Below the pieces are notes generated by a model that was not told the origin of the DNA, did not search any database, and saw only the letters and a program-made list of their open reading frames with translations. A stretch of DNA of 64,000 nt. Source: Actinacidiphila epipremni. Its GTDB lineage: Bacteria; Actinomycetota; Actinomycetes; Streptomycetales; Streptomycetaceae. This document shows, in pieces, positions 18,884 through 30,041 of the stretch. The number at the start of each line of letters is the position of its first letter. The first letter of the stretch is position 1. The position numbers and the translations under genes are program-made. The stretch spans positions 310,001 to 374,000 of the forward strand of contig NZ_JAATEJ010000001.1 of assembly GCF_012034175.1 (NCBI RefSeq), written 5' to 3'.

Positions 18884-19882
18884 GTGAGGGACACAAAGGA
18901 GAGCCGGCTGCTGCTGGTGCTGCTGGTGGTGATCGCCTTCGCGCTGATCACCGTGGACATCAGGGGCGGTGAGAACTCGCCGCTGGACCGGCCCCGGCAG
19001 GCCGCCGAATCCGTCTTCGGACCCGTCGAGAACGCCGTGTCCGGTGTCGTCGACCCGGTGGGCAACGCGGTGGACGCGGTGCGCGACTCGGGCGACCGCA
19101 GCAGCACCATCACCCGACTGGAACGCGAGAACGCCGCGCTCAAGCAGCAGCTCGGCAGCAAGGACATCACCCGCAACCGCGCGCAGGAGCTCGACAAGCT
19201 GCTGAAGACCGCGGGCGCCGGGCAGTACGCCATCAAGGGCGCCCAGGTCATCGCGATAGGAGCGGCGCAGGGCTTCTCCTGGACGGTCACCATCGACGCG
19301 GGCAGCCGGGACGGCATCACCCGCGACATGACGGTCATCAACGGCGACGGCCTGGTCGGCCGGGTCACCACGGTCGGCACCGGCACCGCGACCGTACTGC
19401 TCGCCAACGACCCGGACTTCACCGTCGGCACCCGCCTCGAAGGCTCCATGGAGCTGGGCCTGGCCAGCGGCCAGGGCGAGCGCCCGATGCGCGTCCAGCT
19501 GCTCAACGGCAAGGCCGCCGTCCACAAGGGCGACCGGCTGGTGACGTTCGGCTCGGAGAAGGGCAAGCCGTTCGTGCCGGGCGTACCGGTCGGCAAGGTC
19601 ATCGCCGTGGACCCCTCCGGCGGCAACCTCACCAAGACCCTCCAGGTGCAGCCGTTCGTCGGCTTCACCCGGCTGGACGTCGTCGGCGTGGTCGTGGTCG
19701 GCCCGCGCACCGACCCGCGCGACAGCGTGCTGCCGCCCCGGCCCACCACGCCGCCGCCCCCCAAGCCCACGACGTCGACCACCCCGACGGCCCCGGCCTC
19801 GCCCGGCAGCACCCAGACCGACGGGGCACTGCCGCCCGCGAGCGCCACCACCACGACGTCCACGAGCAGCAGCAGGGACTGA
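18884..19882 (+). CDS. mreC: Rod-shape/spore-wall protein MreC
   Basis: 332 residues, bitopic. A short cytoplasmic start (RDTKESR) precedes one membrane helix (LLLVLLVVIAFALITVDI), then an extracytoplasmic coiled coil (about 78-112, SSTITRLERENAALKQQLGS) and the MreC beta-barrel domain (about 115-270). The C-terminal 60 residues are a Pro/Thr/Ser-rich tail likely to reach into the wall. MreC bridges MreB/MreD with penicillin-binding proteins. GTG 18884 is the only suitable start before the membrane helix. mreD starts 6 nt after the stop. Confidence 0.93.
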   Translation: MRDTKESRLLLVLLVVIAFALITVDIRGGENSPLDRPRQAAESVFGPVENAVSGVVDPVGNAVDAVRDSGDRSSTITRLERENAALKQQLGSKDITRNRAQELDKLLKTAGAGQYAIKGAQVIAIGAAQGFSWTVTIDAGSRDGITRDMTVINGDGLVGRVTTVGTGTATVLLANDPDFTVGTRLEGSMELGLASGQGERPMRVQLLNGKAAVHKGDRLVTFGSEKGKPFVPGVPVGKVIAVDPSGGNLTKTLQVQPFVGFTRLDVVGVVVVGPRTDPRDSVLPPRPTTPPPPKPTTSTTPTAPASPGSTQTDGALPPASATTTTSTSSSRD

Positions 19883-19888
19883 ACCACC

Positions 19889-20539
19889 ATGCGACTCAAC
19901 CGCTTCCTGCTTCCCACCGTGCTGGTCGTCATCGCCATGGTCGTCCAGGTCAGCGTGCTGGCCCGGCTGCACCTGCCCGGCGCGGTGCCCGACCTGCTGC
20001 TGCTGACCGTGCTGGGCCTGGCCATCAGCTACGGCCATGTCGCCGGCTGCCTGATCGGCTTCTTCGCCGGCCTGCTCGCCGACCTCGCGCCACCGGCCGA
20101 CCACGCGGTGGGCCGCTACGCGCTCGTCCTGTGCGTCGTCGGCTACGCGGCGGGCCTGGCCAAGCCGGAGAGCGGCCGGCTGCGTACCGCCGCCGGGCCC
20201 ATGCTGGTCGTCATCGGCGCCTCCGTCGCCACCACGCTGCTGTACGCCGGCGTCGGCAACATCGTCGGCGACACCGCGGGCGCCCATGTGGGCCTGGGCA
20301 AGCTGCTGTTCACCGCGACGGTCTACGACCTGCTGCTCGCGCCGTTCGTCGTGCCGCTCGTCATGGCGACGGCCCGGCACTTCGACCACGACCCGATGTC
20401 CGAGGACGTCTCCGGCGGCTACGGCGGCGGCAGCCGCGGCCGGATCAGAACCGGTATCAGCGCGCCACGCGGCGGCCTGTTCAGCCGCAGCGGCAGGATG
20501 GTCAGAGTCGGCTCGATGGCCAGGGGGGCCAGGCGATGA
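19889..20539 (+). CDS. mreD: Rod-shape/spore-wall membrane protein MreD
   Basis: 216 residues with five to six hydrophobic helices in the first 165 positions (LLPTVLVVIAMVVQVSVLARL, DLLLLTVLGLAISYG, VAGCLIGFFAGLLADLAPP and so on), typical of MreD. A basic Gly/Arg-rich tail of about 50 residues is probably cytoplasmic. It overlaps the next gene by 4 nt (ATGA), indicating translational coupling in the mreBCD-mrdA-rodA operon. Confidence 0.92.
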   Translation: MRLNRFLLPTVLVVIAMVVQVSVLARLHLPGAVPDLLLLTVLGLAISYGHVAGCLIGFFAGLLADLAPPADHAVGRYALVLCVVGYAAGLAKPESGRLRTAAGPMLVVIGASVATTLLYAGVGNIVGDTAGAHVGLGKLLFTATVYDLLLAPFVVPLVMATARHFDHDPMSEDVSGGYGGGSRGRIRTGISAPRGGLFSRSGRMVRVGSMARGARR

Positions 20540-22779
20540 GCAGCAACATCCCGGAGACCGGGCGCACCACCAGGGTCACCATCCGCCTGGTGATCCTGCA
20601 GATCCTGGTGGTCTCGCTGCTGCTGACCCTGGGCGGCCGGCTGTGGTTCCTGCAGATCCGCAACGGCAAGCAGTACGAGCAGAAGGCCGCCAACAACCAC
20701 ATCCAGCAGGTCGTCACGCCCGCCGTGCGCGGCGCGATCCTCGACGACCGCGGGGTGCCGCTCGCCGACAACCAGACCCGCCTGGTGGTCTCCGCCAGCC
20801 GCACCGACCTGCTCAAGCAGGCCGACGACGGCACCGCCGTCCTCACCCGGCTGGCCGGCGTGCTCGGCATGAAGCCGCAGGACGTCATGGACAAGGTACG
20901 GCTGTGCGACGCCAAGACACCCAAGCCGTGCTGGAACGGCTCGCCCTACCAGCCCATCCCGATCACCGACACCGCCACCACCGAGCAGGCGCTCACCATC
21001 ATGGAGCGCCGCGAGGACTTCCCCGGCATCACTGCCGAGCCCACCGCGGTGCGCCGCTACGCCTCGCCCAGCAAGGCCAACGCCGCCCAGGTGCTCGGCT
21101 ACCTCGGCCCGGTCACCGACGACGAGGTCAGCGCGTCGGAGAAGACCGACACCCCGCTGCTGCGCTCGGACCAGATCGGCCGCTCCGGCCTGGAGAGCGC
21201 CTACGACAAGCAGCTGCGCGGCACCGCCGGCGTCACCCGCTACGAGGTCGACAACCTCGGCCGGGTCATCGGCAAGGCCGGCGACACTCCCGCCCAGCCG
21301 GGCTCCAACCTCGTGACCAGCATTGACGCCCGCGTCCAGGCGGTCACCGAGAAGGAGCTCAACGACGCGATGGTGGCCGCGCGCAAGACGTACGACACCG
21401 TCACCCACGAGAACTACAAGGCCGATTCCGGCGCCGCGGTCGTCATGGACAACCGCACCGGGCGGATCATCGCCATGGCGAGCCTGCCGACGTACGACCC
21501 CAACGAGTGGGTCGGCGGCATCTCCGCGAAGTCCTACGCGCAGCTGATCGACAAGAAGTCGGACTACCCGCTGCTCAACCGCGCCACCCAGGGCCAGTCC
21601 GCGCCCGGTTCGACGTTCAAGGTGATCTCCACCTCGGCCGCCATCAACGCCGGCTACGACCCGGACGGCAACTACCTGTGCTCGTCGTCGATGAGGATCG
21701 GCGACCGGGACTTCAAGAACTTCGAGAACGAGGACTTCGGCAACATCACGCTGGGCCGCGCGCTGGAGGTCTCCTGCGACACCGTCTTCTACGGCGTGGC
21801 CTACAAGGAGTGGCTGAAGGACGGCGGCACCAACCCCAAGCACCCCAAGGACTGGTTCTTCAAGACCGCCCACCAGTTCGGCCTGGGCACCAAGACCGGG
21901 GTGGACCTGCCCGGCGAGGTCACCGGCCGGGTGCCGGACCGGCAGTGGGCCGCCGAGTACAACGACGAGATGCACGACTACTGGTGCCGCATGGCGGCGC
22001 AGCACAAGAACGACAAGAAGAAGAGCCTCGCCGTCGAGAACTCCATCGAGAAGTGTGCCGACCACAACATCATCCGCGCCGGTGACTCCGTCAACTACGC
22101 CATCGGCCAGGGCGACACGCTCGTCACCCCGGTGCAGATGGCCCGGATCTACGCGGCGCTCGCCAACGGCGGCACCCTCTACCAGCCGACCATCGGCAAG
22201 GCCGTGATAAGCGCCGACGGAAAGACCGTCACACCGATCCAGCCCAAGGTCGCCGGCAAGCTGCCCGACACCAAGGCCACCTTGAAGTACATCGACAACG
22301 CGCTGGCCGGTGTGGTCACCGAGGGCACCGCCGACTGGAAGTTCGGCGGCTGGCCGCAGGACAAGATCCCGCTGCACGCCAAGACCGGTACTGCCGAGGT
22401 CTACGGCAAGCAGACCACGTCCTGGTTCGACACCTACACCAAGGACTACACGATCGTCATGACGATCTCCCAGGGCGGCACCGGCTCCGGCGCCTCCGGT
22501 GAGGCGGTCCGCCGCATCTACGAGGCGATGTACGGCATCACCAAGGACAGCGCCACGATCGACCCCAAGAAGGGGATCATGCCGCAGCCGCTCACCACGC
22601 TGCCGAAGATCTCCGACGACGGCGTCGTCAGCCAGGCGTCCTTCACGCTCCCCGCCACCGACCAGCTGTACGTGCCGGCCGGCGGCCCGCAGAGCGCCGA
22701 CGGCCCCGCCGAGGCGGTCGCCGCGCTCGCCCCTGGCCGCCCGGACAAGCTGCTGCTGGGCAGGCGGTACTGGTCATGA
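20536..22779 (+). CDS. mrdA: Penicillin-binding protein 2 (class B transpeptidase)
   Basis: 747 residues. One N-terminal membrane helix (about 15-37, LVILQILVVSLLLTLGGRLW) anchors an extracytoplasmic dimerisation domain and a transpeptidase domain. The active-site motifs are Ser359-Thr-Phe-Lys (GSTFK), Ser518-Val-Asn and Lys616-Thr-Gly (HAKTGTAE). It cross-links peptidoglycan with the RodA polymerase encoded next. The true start is ATG 20536, overlapping the mreD stop; the long open frame upstream is only the shadow of mreD. In Streptomyces the mre-cluster PBP2 takes part in the spore-wall synthesising complex. Confidence 0.96.
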   Translation: MSSNIPETGRTTRVTIRLVILQILVVSLLLTLGGRLWFLQIRNGKQYEQKAANNHIQQVVTPAVRGAILDDRGVPLADNQTRLVVSASRTDLLKQADDGTAVLTRLAGVLGMKPQDVMDKVRLCDAKTPKPCWNGSPYQPIPITDTATTEQALTIMERREDFPGITAEPTAVRRYASPSKANAAQVLGYLGPVTDDEVSASEKTDTPLLRSDQIGRSGLESAYDKQLRGTAGVTRYEVDNLGRVIGKAGDTPAQPGSNLVTSIDARVQAVTEKELNDAMVAARKTYDTVTHENYKADSGAAVVMDNRTGRIIAMASLPTYDPNEWVGGISAKSYAQLIDKKSDYPLLNRATQGQSAPGSTFKVISTSAAINAGYDPDGNYLCSSSMRIGDRDFKNFENEDFGNITLGRALEVSCDTVFYGVAYKEWLKDGGTNPKHPKDWFFKTAHQFGLGTKTGVDLPGEVTGRVPDRQWAAEYNDEMHDYWCRMAAQHKNDKKKSLAVENSIEKCADHNIIRAGDSVNYAIGQGDTLVTPVQMARIYAALANGGTLYQPTIGKAVISADGKTVTPIQPKVAGKLPDTKATLKYIDNALAGVVTEGTADWKFGGWPQDKIPLHAKTGTAEVYGKQTTSWFDTYTKDYTIVMTISQGGTGSGASGEAVRRIYEAMYGITKDSATIDPKKGIMPQPLTTLPKISDDGVVSQASFTLPATDQLYVPAGGPQSADGPAEAVAALAPGRPDKLLLGRRYWS

Positions 22780-23975
22780 GCGCCTCCGGATACGTCAGCA
22801 TCCCCCGCTACAGCCCCGAGAAGTCCACGCTCGGCAAGATCTTCGCGCGTGACTCGGTCGTCCGCCGGATGGACTGGGTGCTGCTGTTCGCGGCGCTGCT
22901 GCTCACCGGCATCGGCACCCTGCTGGTCTACTCCGCGACCCGCAACCGCACCAACCTCACCCACGGCGACCAGTACTACTTCCTGGTCCGCCATCTGATG
23001 AACGCCGGTATCGGCTCCGCCCTCGGCATCGGCGCGGTCGTCATCGGCCACCGCCGGATGCGCGATGTCGTGCCCTTCTACTACGGCCTGGCGATCCTCG
23101 GCATCCTCGCGGTGCTCAGCCCGCTCGGCTCGACCGTCAACGGCGCGCACTCCTGGATCGTGCTCGGCGGCGGCTTCTCGCTGCAGCCGTCGGAGTTCGT
23201 GAAGGTTGCGATCATCGTCGGGATGGCGGTGGTGCTGTCGGCCCGGGTCGACGCGGGTGACCGCGAGACCCCCGACCACCGCACCGTCCTGCAGGCCCTG
23301 GGCCTGGCGCTGCTGCCCATCGCGATCATCATGCTGATGCCGGACCTCGGCTCGGTCATGGTGCTCGGCGCGATCGTGCTCGGCGTGCTGCTCGCCTCCG
23401 GCGCGTCCAACCGCTGGGTCTTCGGCCTCATCGGCTCCGGCGTCCTCGGCGCCATCGCGGTGTGGCAGCTCGGCATCCTCGACAAGTACCAGATCGACCG
23501 CTTCGCGGCCTTCGCCAACCCCGCGCTCGACCCGTCCGGCGTCGGCTACAACACCAGCCAGGCACGTATCGCCATCGGCTCGGGCGGGCTGCTCGGCAAG
23601 GGCCTCTTCCACGGCGGGCAGACCACCGGGCAGTTCGTGCCCGAGCAGCAGACGGACTTCGTCTTCTCCGTCGCCGGCGAGGAGCTGGGCTTCGTCGGCG
23701 CGGCGCTCATCATCCTGCTGGTCGGCGTCATCCTGTGGCGGGCGTGCGCGATCGCCCGCGGCGCCACCGACCTCTACGGCACGATCGTCGCCGCCGGCAT
23801 CGTCGCGTGGTTCGCCTTCCAGTCCTTCGAGAACATCGGCATGACGCTCGGCATCATGCCGGTGGCCGGTATCCCCTTGCCCTTCGTGTCCTATGGCGGA
23901 TCGTCGATGTTCGCCAACTGCATCGCCATAGGACTGCTGCAGTCGGTCAAGATGCAAAGACCCCTGTCCGCCTGA
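22776..23975 (+). CDS. rodA: SEDS-family peptidoglycan glycosyltransferase RodA
   Basis: 399 residues with ten or more membrane helices; polymerises lipid II together with PBP2. SEDS hallmarks include LTGIGTLLVYSATRNR, LGGGFSLQPSEFVKVA, the conserved Asp in MLMPDLGSVMVLG, and the C-terminal GIPLPFVSYGGSSM. The Glu-rich FVPEQQTDFVFSVAGEELGF loop is also typical. The ATG overlaps the mrdA stop by 4 nt. This is the last gene of the mre operon. Confidence 0.96.
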   Translation: MSASGYVSIPRYSPEKSTLGKIFARDSVVRRMDWVLLFAALLLTGIGTLLVYSATRNRTNLTHGDQYYFLVRHLMNAGIGSALGIGAVVIGHRRMRDVVPFYYGLAILGILAVLSPLGSTVNGAHSWIVLGGGFSLQPSEFVKVAIIVGMAVVLSARVDAGDRETPDHRTVLQALGLALLPIAIIMLMPDLGSVMVLGAIVLGVLLASGASNRWVFGLIGSGVLGAIAVWQLGILDKYQIDRFAAFANPALDPSGVGYNTSQARIAIGSGGLLGKGLFHGGQTTGQFVPEQQTDFVFSVAGEELGFVGAALIILLVGVILWRACAIARGATDLYGTIVAAGIVAWFAFQSFENIGMTLGIMPVAGIPLPFVSYGGSSMFANCIAIGLLQSVKMQRPLSA

Positions 23976-23999
23976 CGCCCGGCCGGCGTACGCCGGAGG

Positions 24000-24005
24000 T
24001 ACGGT
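24000..24005 (+). promoter_or_regulatory. -10 box for leaderless CYTH-CHAD gene
   Basis: TACGGT ends 7 nt before the ATG at 24013, within the 37-nt gap after rodA. Confidence 0.4.
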
Positions 24006-24012
24006 CGAAGGC

Positions 24013-25509
24013 ATGGCCAAGCGCGTACAGGAGACGGAACGCAAGTACGACGGCGGCGCCGGGACGGGGCACCCGGACTTCGTGGGGCTCGCCCCCGGCG
24101 CCCGGGCGACCGGCACCGTGGACCTCGAAGCGGTGTACTACGACACCGCGGGACTCGCCCTCGCCGCGCACAAGGTGACGCTGCGCCGGCGCACCGGCGG
24201 GGACGACGCCGGATGGCACCTCAAGCTGCCGGCCGCGCAGGCCGACACCCGCACCGAGGTGCGGGCCCCGCTCAGCCCCGCCGCCGACGGCCCACCGGGT
24301 GAACTCGCCGCCGAGGTCGCCGCGCTGGCCCGCGGCCGGGAGCTGGAGCCCGTGGTGCGGCTGCGCACCGCCCGCCGCCGGGTGCTGCTCCAGGACGGCC
24401 GCGGGCGCACGCTCGCCGAGGTGGCCTACGACAAGGTCCGGGCGAAGGTGCTGGCCTCCGGCGAGGAGCGCGCGTGGTCCGAGGTCGAGGTGGAGCTGGG
24501 GCCGGCCGGCGAGCCCGGCCTGCTGGACGCGGTCGAGGAGCGGCTCGCCGACGCGGGGCTGCACCGCTCGGCCTCGCCGTCGAAGCTGGCCCGGGCGCTC
24601 GGCGGGCTGCTGGTCGCGCCGCCGGCCCGGGACGCCTCCGCGGTGCCGACGACGGCCGGCGAGACCGCGACCGGCTATCTGCGCGAGCAGCTCACCGCCC
24701 TGCTGGCGCTCGACCCGCAGGTGCGCCGGGGCGAGGAGGACGCCGTCCACCGGATGCGGGTCGCGACCCGCAGGGCGCGCAGCGCCCTCAAGAGCTTCCG
24801 CAAGGAGCTGGACCGCGCGGTCACCGACCCGGTCGGCGACGAGCTGAAGTGGCTGGCCGCGGTGCTCGGCGCGGAGCGCGACCGGGAGGTGCTGGCGGCG
24901 CGGCTCGCCGACCGGTTCGCCGAGCTGGAGCCGGGGCTGCGGACCGCCGACGTACGCCTGCGGCTGGACGCGCAGGCCGGCCCGTCCGCCGAGCAGCACG
25001 CGGCGATCGTCCGCGCCCTGGACGGCGCGCGCTACTTCGCCCTGCTCGACGCGCTGGAGGCGCTGACCACCGCGCCGCCCTTCCGCAAGGGCGCGCACAA
25101 GCCCGCCGCGAAGGGCGCGGCCCGTACCGTACGGCGGGACCTGGCGCGGGTGCGGTCCCGCGTCGAGGCGGCGCTCGCGGCGGAGGCCGGGACGGCGAAG
25201 GACGTGGCGCTGCACGAGGCCCGCAAGGCCGCCAAGCGGGCCCGCTACTCCGCGGAGGCGGTACGGCCGGTGCTGGGGGAGCCGGCGAAGGAGCACAAGG
25301 CGCGCATGAAGCACCTCCAGCAGTTGCTGGGCGAGCACCAGGACGGGGTGCTCGCCCGGGAGGCGCTGGAGCGGGCCGCCGCCGCGGCCAGGCCGGCGGG
25401 CGAGGACCTGGCGCCGTACGAGGCGATGCTGGCCGCGGAGGCGGCGCGGGCCCGGAAGGCGGAGGAGGCCCTGCCGGGCGCGTGGGCGGAGGCGGACCGG
25501 GAGCTGTGA
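24013..25509 (+). CDS. CYTH and CHAD domain-containing protein
   Basis: 498 residues. The N-terminal CYTH domain (about 1-200) keeps the ExExK phosphate-binding signature as ETERK (7-11) and strands such as DLEAVYYDTAGLALA and VTLRRRTGG. The C-terminal CHAD domain (about 220-490) is helical and rich in conserved basic His/Arg/Lys: EDAVHRMRVATRRARSALKSF and LHEARKAAKRARYSAEA. CYTH proteins act on triphosphates or polyphosphate, and CHAD domains bind polyphosphate. The protein is therefore probably a polyphosphate-associated hydrolase or binder, but the substrate is inferred. It has its own predicted promoter and is not clearly part of the mre operon. Confidence 0.9.
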   Translation: MAKRVQETERKYDGGAGTGHPDFVGLAPGARATGTVDLEAVYYDTAGLALAAHKVTLRRRTGGDDAGWHLKLPAAQADTRTEVRAPLSPAADGPPGELAAEVAALARGRELEPVVRLRTARRRVLLQDGRGRTLAEVAYDKVRAKVLASGEERAWSEVEVELGPAGEPGLLDAVEERLADAGLHRSASPSKLARALGGLLVAPPARDASAVPTTAGETATGYLREQLTALLALDPQVRRGEEDAVHRMRVATRRARSALKSFRKELDRAVTDPVGDELKWLAAVLGAERDREVLAARLADRFAELEPGLRTADVRLRLDAQAGPSAEQHAAIVRALDGARYFALLDALEALTTAPPFRKGAHKPAAKGAARTVRRDLARVRSRVEAALAAEAGTAKDVALHEARKAAKRARYSAEAVRPVLGEPAKEHKARMKHLQQLLGEHQDGVLAREALERAAAAARPAGEDLAPYEAMLAAEAARARKAEEALPGAWAEADREL

Positions 25510-25692
25510 GCGGTGGCTCCTACGGGTGAGCTGCCTGCGGCCTCCCCGGCCCGGGGGTGCGGGGCGCCGCCCGGCTCGGGGCGCGGTCCCGGTCGGAGGC
25601 GCCGGGTGCCGTCCGCGCCCCCGGGGTGCGGGTGCCGTCCGGGCGTGGTCGGGGGGTCTTCGGGGCCGGGTACTCTTGAGGGTCACCCAGCC

Positions 25693-25708
25693 GCGGGCCA
25701 TGGCCCGC
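25693..25708. repeat. 16-bp perfect palindrome upstream of the radical SAM gene
   Basis: A perfectly self-complementary GCGGGCCATGGCCCGC lies 35 nt before the radical SAM start, in the 233-nt spacer. It could be a hairpin in the leader or a protein site. A TACTCT -10-like box is nearby at 25671-25676. Confidence 0.5.
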
Positions 25709-25742
25709 CGGTGCCCACCGTCAGCTGATGAAAGTCGCCGAG

Positions 25743-27683
<1,941 letters not shown>

Positions 27684-27691
27684 CGCGGGCG

Positions 27692-27745
27692 GCCCCCGTT
27701 TCCCGTGCCCGAGTGCCCGGGTGCCCGAGTGGCGGGAACGGGGGC
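27692..27745 (+). terminator. Terminator after the radical SAM gene
   Basis: Arms 27692-27705 and 27733-27745 pair over 13 bases with one bulged T. The loop contains three GTGCCCG-type repeats. It begins 9 nt after the stop codon. Confidence 0.65.
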
Positions 27746-27792
27746 TGCGGGGATCATGGGGAGGGGGATCCTCGACGTGGGGAGTGCTCGTC

Positions 27793-28212
27793 ATGAAGCT
27801 GCGGCAGATCCCGCCCCGGGTGGCCACGGGGGCGTTCATCCTGCATTCCGGCCTGCAGAAGTGGAAGGCCGACGACGCGACGGCCGAGGGGCTGCACGGG
27901 TTCGCGTGCGGGGCGTATCCGGTCTTCCACAAGCTCACCCCGCAGAAGTTCACCCGGCTGCTGTCGTGCGCCGAGATCACCACGGGCTCCCTGCTGCTGG
28001 CCCCCTTCGTCCCCGGCGCGGTCGCCGGCGCCTTCCTCAGCGGCTTCTCCGCCGCCCTCGTCGGCCTCTACGGCCGCACCCCCGGCCTCCGCGAGCCCGG
28101 CAGCGTCTGGCCGACCCAGAACGGCATCCCCCTGGCCAAGGACTCCTGGATGCTCGGCATCGGCCTCGGCCTGGTCACCGACGACCTCACCGACGCCTGC
28201 CGCCACCGCTGA
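27793..28212 (+). CDS. DoxX-like membrane protein
   Basis: 139 residues. The N-terminal PPRVATGAFILHSGLQKW resembles the first helix of DoxX/DoxD-type proteins, followed by helices in SCAEITTGSLLLAPFVPG, AVAGAFLSGFSAALVGLYG and MLGIGLGLVTDDL. The start at ATG 27793 (MKLRQIPPRVATG) has GGGGAG about 10 nt upstream; the frame is open further upstream without a family match. It is convergent to the next gene. Function unknown; some DoxX proteins work in thiol or sulfur metabolism. Confidence 0.75.
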   Translation: MKLRQIPPRVATGAFILHSGLQKWKADDATAEGLHGFACGAYPVFHKLTPQKFTRLLSCAEITTGSLLLAPFVPGAVAGAFLSGFSAALVGLYGRTPGLREPGSVWPTQNGIPLAKDSWMLGIGLGLVTDDLTDACRHR

Positions 28213-28251
28213 CCGTCGGTTCCGCCGTACGCGCCCGGCGGGTGACGGGGG

Positions 28252-29205
28252 TCAGGAGGGGTCCGGGGCCGGGTGGGTGAGGGCGGACATCACCTGGCGC
28301 ATGGTGGGGACGAGGTCCTTGGCGTAGGGGGTGGTGTCGACGTACGTCGGGCGGGCGTTGCTGCCGTCGGAGTTGCGGGGGGTGTCGCCGCGGCGGATGT
28401 CCCAGTCGTTGCGGCCGGTGAGGGTCAGGGAGAAGACGGCGCCGCCGTGGCGGACGTCGAGGGACTGGCGGTATTTCTCGCTGCTCAGGTCGGCGCGGTC
28501 GCCGATGCCGCGCGGGTGGGTCGTCCACTCGATGTCGGACGTGTAGACGTACGCCACGCCCGAGCCGGGCGGCGGGGTGCGCACGCTCGTGCTGCTCACC
28601 GCGTCGAACTCCGCCGCCGGGTCGGTCTTCTTGTGCAGGTCGACGCTCACGGACACCGTGTACGTCGTCCACCAGCCGTCGCCGTTGCTGACGGTCGCGG
28701 TCAGGTCGCACGTGAGGTGGTCCAGGGCCGTGCTCCGGCTCACGGTGGGCGGTCCGGCGTCGAAGGAGCCGACGCCCAGGTCGTCGGCGAGGGGCCTGAG
28801 GTCGCGGTCGGTGCAGGGGTTGCCGGCGATGTCGTAGCCGTGCAGGTCGGGCGGGGCGACCCGGCCGTATCCGGTGCCCTGGAGCACTGCCGCCCACACC
28901 GCGGACGTCACGACGACCGCGCCGAGCGCCCACGCCCATGGGCGGTCCTTGAGGCGGTGCAGCAGCGGGGGCGGGTGGTTGTCGTCGCTCAGGACGTCGA
29001 AGCCGAGGGGTCCGGCGGGGCCTGGGATGCCGGCTGTGCCGGGCGGGCCGGCCGGGCTGTCGAAGCCGATGGAGCCGATGGAGCCGGCGCGGCCGGTGCG
29101 GCCGTCGAAGGGCGTGGCGTCGGGCGGGCCCGCCGTGACCGCGGCCCCGAGCAACTCGGGCCGGCCGGCGTCCTCGTCGCCCACCATCTCCGGTTCACCG
29201 ATCAC
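28252..29205 (-). CDS. Single-pass membrane protein with collagen-like cytoplasmic tail
   Basis: 317 residues. The first 80 are Gly/Pro-rich with a short collagen-like stretch (PAGPPGTAGIPGPAGPLG), then one membrane helix (AWALGAVVVTSAVWAAVL, about 97-114) and an outside domain of about 200 residues. The outside domain has two Cys (NPCTDRDLRPLADDLG and HLTCDLTATV) likely to form a disulfide, and a beta-rich middle (WWTTYTVSVSVDL, FSLTLTGRNDWDIRRG). This looks like one of the Streptomyces surface proteins of unknown function. It starts at GTG 29205; an ATG six codons inside is an alternative. A TAGGGT -10 lies upstream on the minus strand. Confidence 0.8.
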   Translation of the reverse strand: MIGEPEMVGDEDAGRPELLGAAVTAGPPDATPFDGRTGRAGSIGSIGFDSPAGPPGTAGIPGPAGPLGFDVLSDDNHPPPLLHRLKDRPWAWALGAVVVTSAVWAAVLQGTGYGRVAPPDLHGYDIAGNPCTDRDLRPLADDLGVGSFDAGPPTVSRSTALDHLTCDLTATVSNGDGWWTTYTVSVSVDLHKKTDPAAEFDAVSSTSVRTPPPGSGVAYVYTSDIEWTTHPRGIGDRADLSSEKYRQSLDVRHGGAVFSLTLTGRNDWDIRRGDTPRNSDGSNARPTYVDTTPYAKDLVPTMRQVMSALTHPAPDPS

Positions 29206-29234
29206 GCCGGTTCCACCCCCTGCGTCTCCCTCTC

Positions 29235-29240
29235 ACCCTA
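29235..29240 (-). promoter_or_regulatory. Candidate -10 box of the collagen-like-tail gene
   Basis: Minus-strand TAGGGT lies 29 nt before the GTG at 29205, with GAGAGGGAG in between as a possible ribosome-binding region. Confidence 0.4.
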
Positions 29241-29283
29241 GGCGGTGGCGGACGGTGCGTCACCGGGGCGTCGGGCGGTCGCC

Positions 29284-29907
29284 TCAGCGCGCGGCGAGGG
29301 CGAGTTTCGCGCCGAGCGTGACGAAGGAGCCGGCGAACACCCGCCGCAGCCAGGTCATCACCCGCGGGCGCGCGGCGATCTGCCGGCGTACGGACGCGGC
29401 GACCAGTCCGTACGCGGCGAAGACCGCGAACGTCATGAGCATGAAGACGCCGCTGAGCGCGAGCATGTGCGCCGCCGGGTGCGGGTCGCCGTCGCGGACG
29501 AACTGGGGGAGGAAGGCGAAGAAGAAGATGGTCAGCTTGGGGTTGAGGAGGTTGAGCAGCACGGCGGAACGCACGACGCGCAGTGCGGGGCGGGGCGCGG
29601 TGCTGCCCTCCTGCGCGTCCGGTACGGGGAGCGCGTCCTTGTCGCGCAGGGTGGACCAGGCCATGTACAGCAGCCAGGCGGCGCCGCCGTACGTGAGCAG
29701 CCGGAAGGCGAGCGGGCTGGCGTGCAGCAGCGCGGCGGCGCCGGTCACGGTGGCCAGTACGTGCGGCACGATCCCGAGCGTGCACCCGGCCGCCGCGACG
29801 ACCCCGGCCCTGCGGCCGTCCGCGAGCGCGACGGACAGCGTGTAGACGACGCCGGTGCCGGGGGTGAGGCACATGACGAGGGTGGTGAGGAGGAAGGCGA
29901 GGGTCAT
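29284..29907 (-). CDS. LysE/RhtB-family amino-acid exporter
   Basis: 207 residues with six hydrophobic helices. The N-terminus MTLAFLLTTLVMCLTPGTGVVYTLSVALADG is a variant of the LysE family signature (usually PGP, here PGTG), and LLNLLNPKLTIFFFAFLPQFV is the second diagnostic block. Such proteins export amino acids or homoserine lactones. The ATG at 29907 is preceded by AGGAGTCC. It is divergent from a MocR-type regulator, 134 nt away, which probably controls it. Confidence 0.92.
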   Translation of the reverse strand: MTLAFLLTTLVMCLTPGTGVVYTLSVALADGRRAGVVAAAGCTLGIVPHVLATVTGAAALLHASPLAFRLLTYGGAAWLLYMAWSTLRDKDALPVPDAQEGSTAPRPALRVVRSAVLLNLLNPKLTIFFFAFLPQFVRDGDPHPAAHMLALSGVFMLMTFAVFAAYGLVAASVRRQIAARPRVMTWLRRVFAGSFVTLGAKLALAAR

Positions 29908-29974
29908 TCCGGGGACTCCTGGCGGGGTGGGTTGCGTGCGGGGTGACCGCCGGGCGGGCCCGGCGAGCACCACA

Positions 29975-29996
29975 CTGGTGCGACCATGGCCTGGTG
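29975..29996. promoter_or_regulatory. Direct repeat between lysE-like and mocR-like genes
   Basis: CTGGTG occurs at 29975-29980 and 29991-29996, with a CACCA/TGGTG dyad at 29968-29980. MocR proteins often bind paired direct repeats, so this is a candidate operator. Confidence 0.35.
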
Positions 29997-30041
29997 AACA
30001 GGTCCAAAGGGGAGGGCTCCGAGGGGTCCATAACGCATCCG

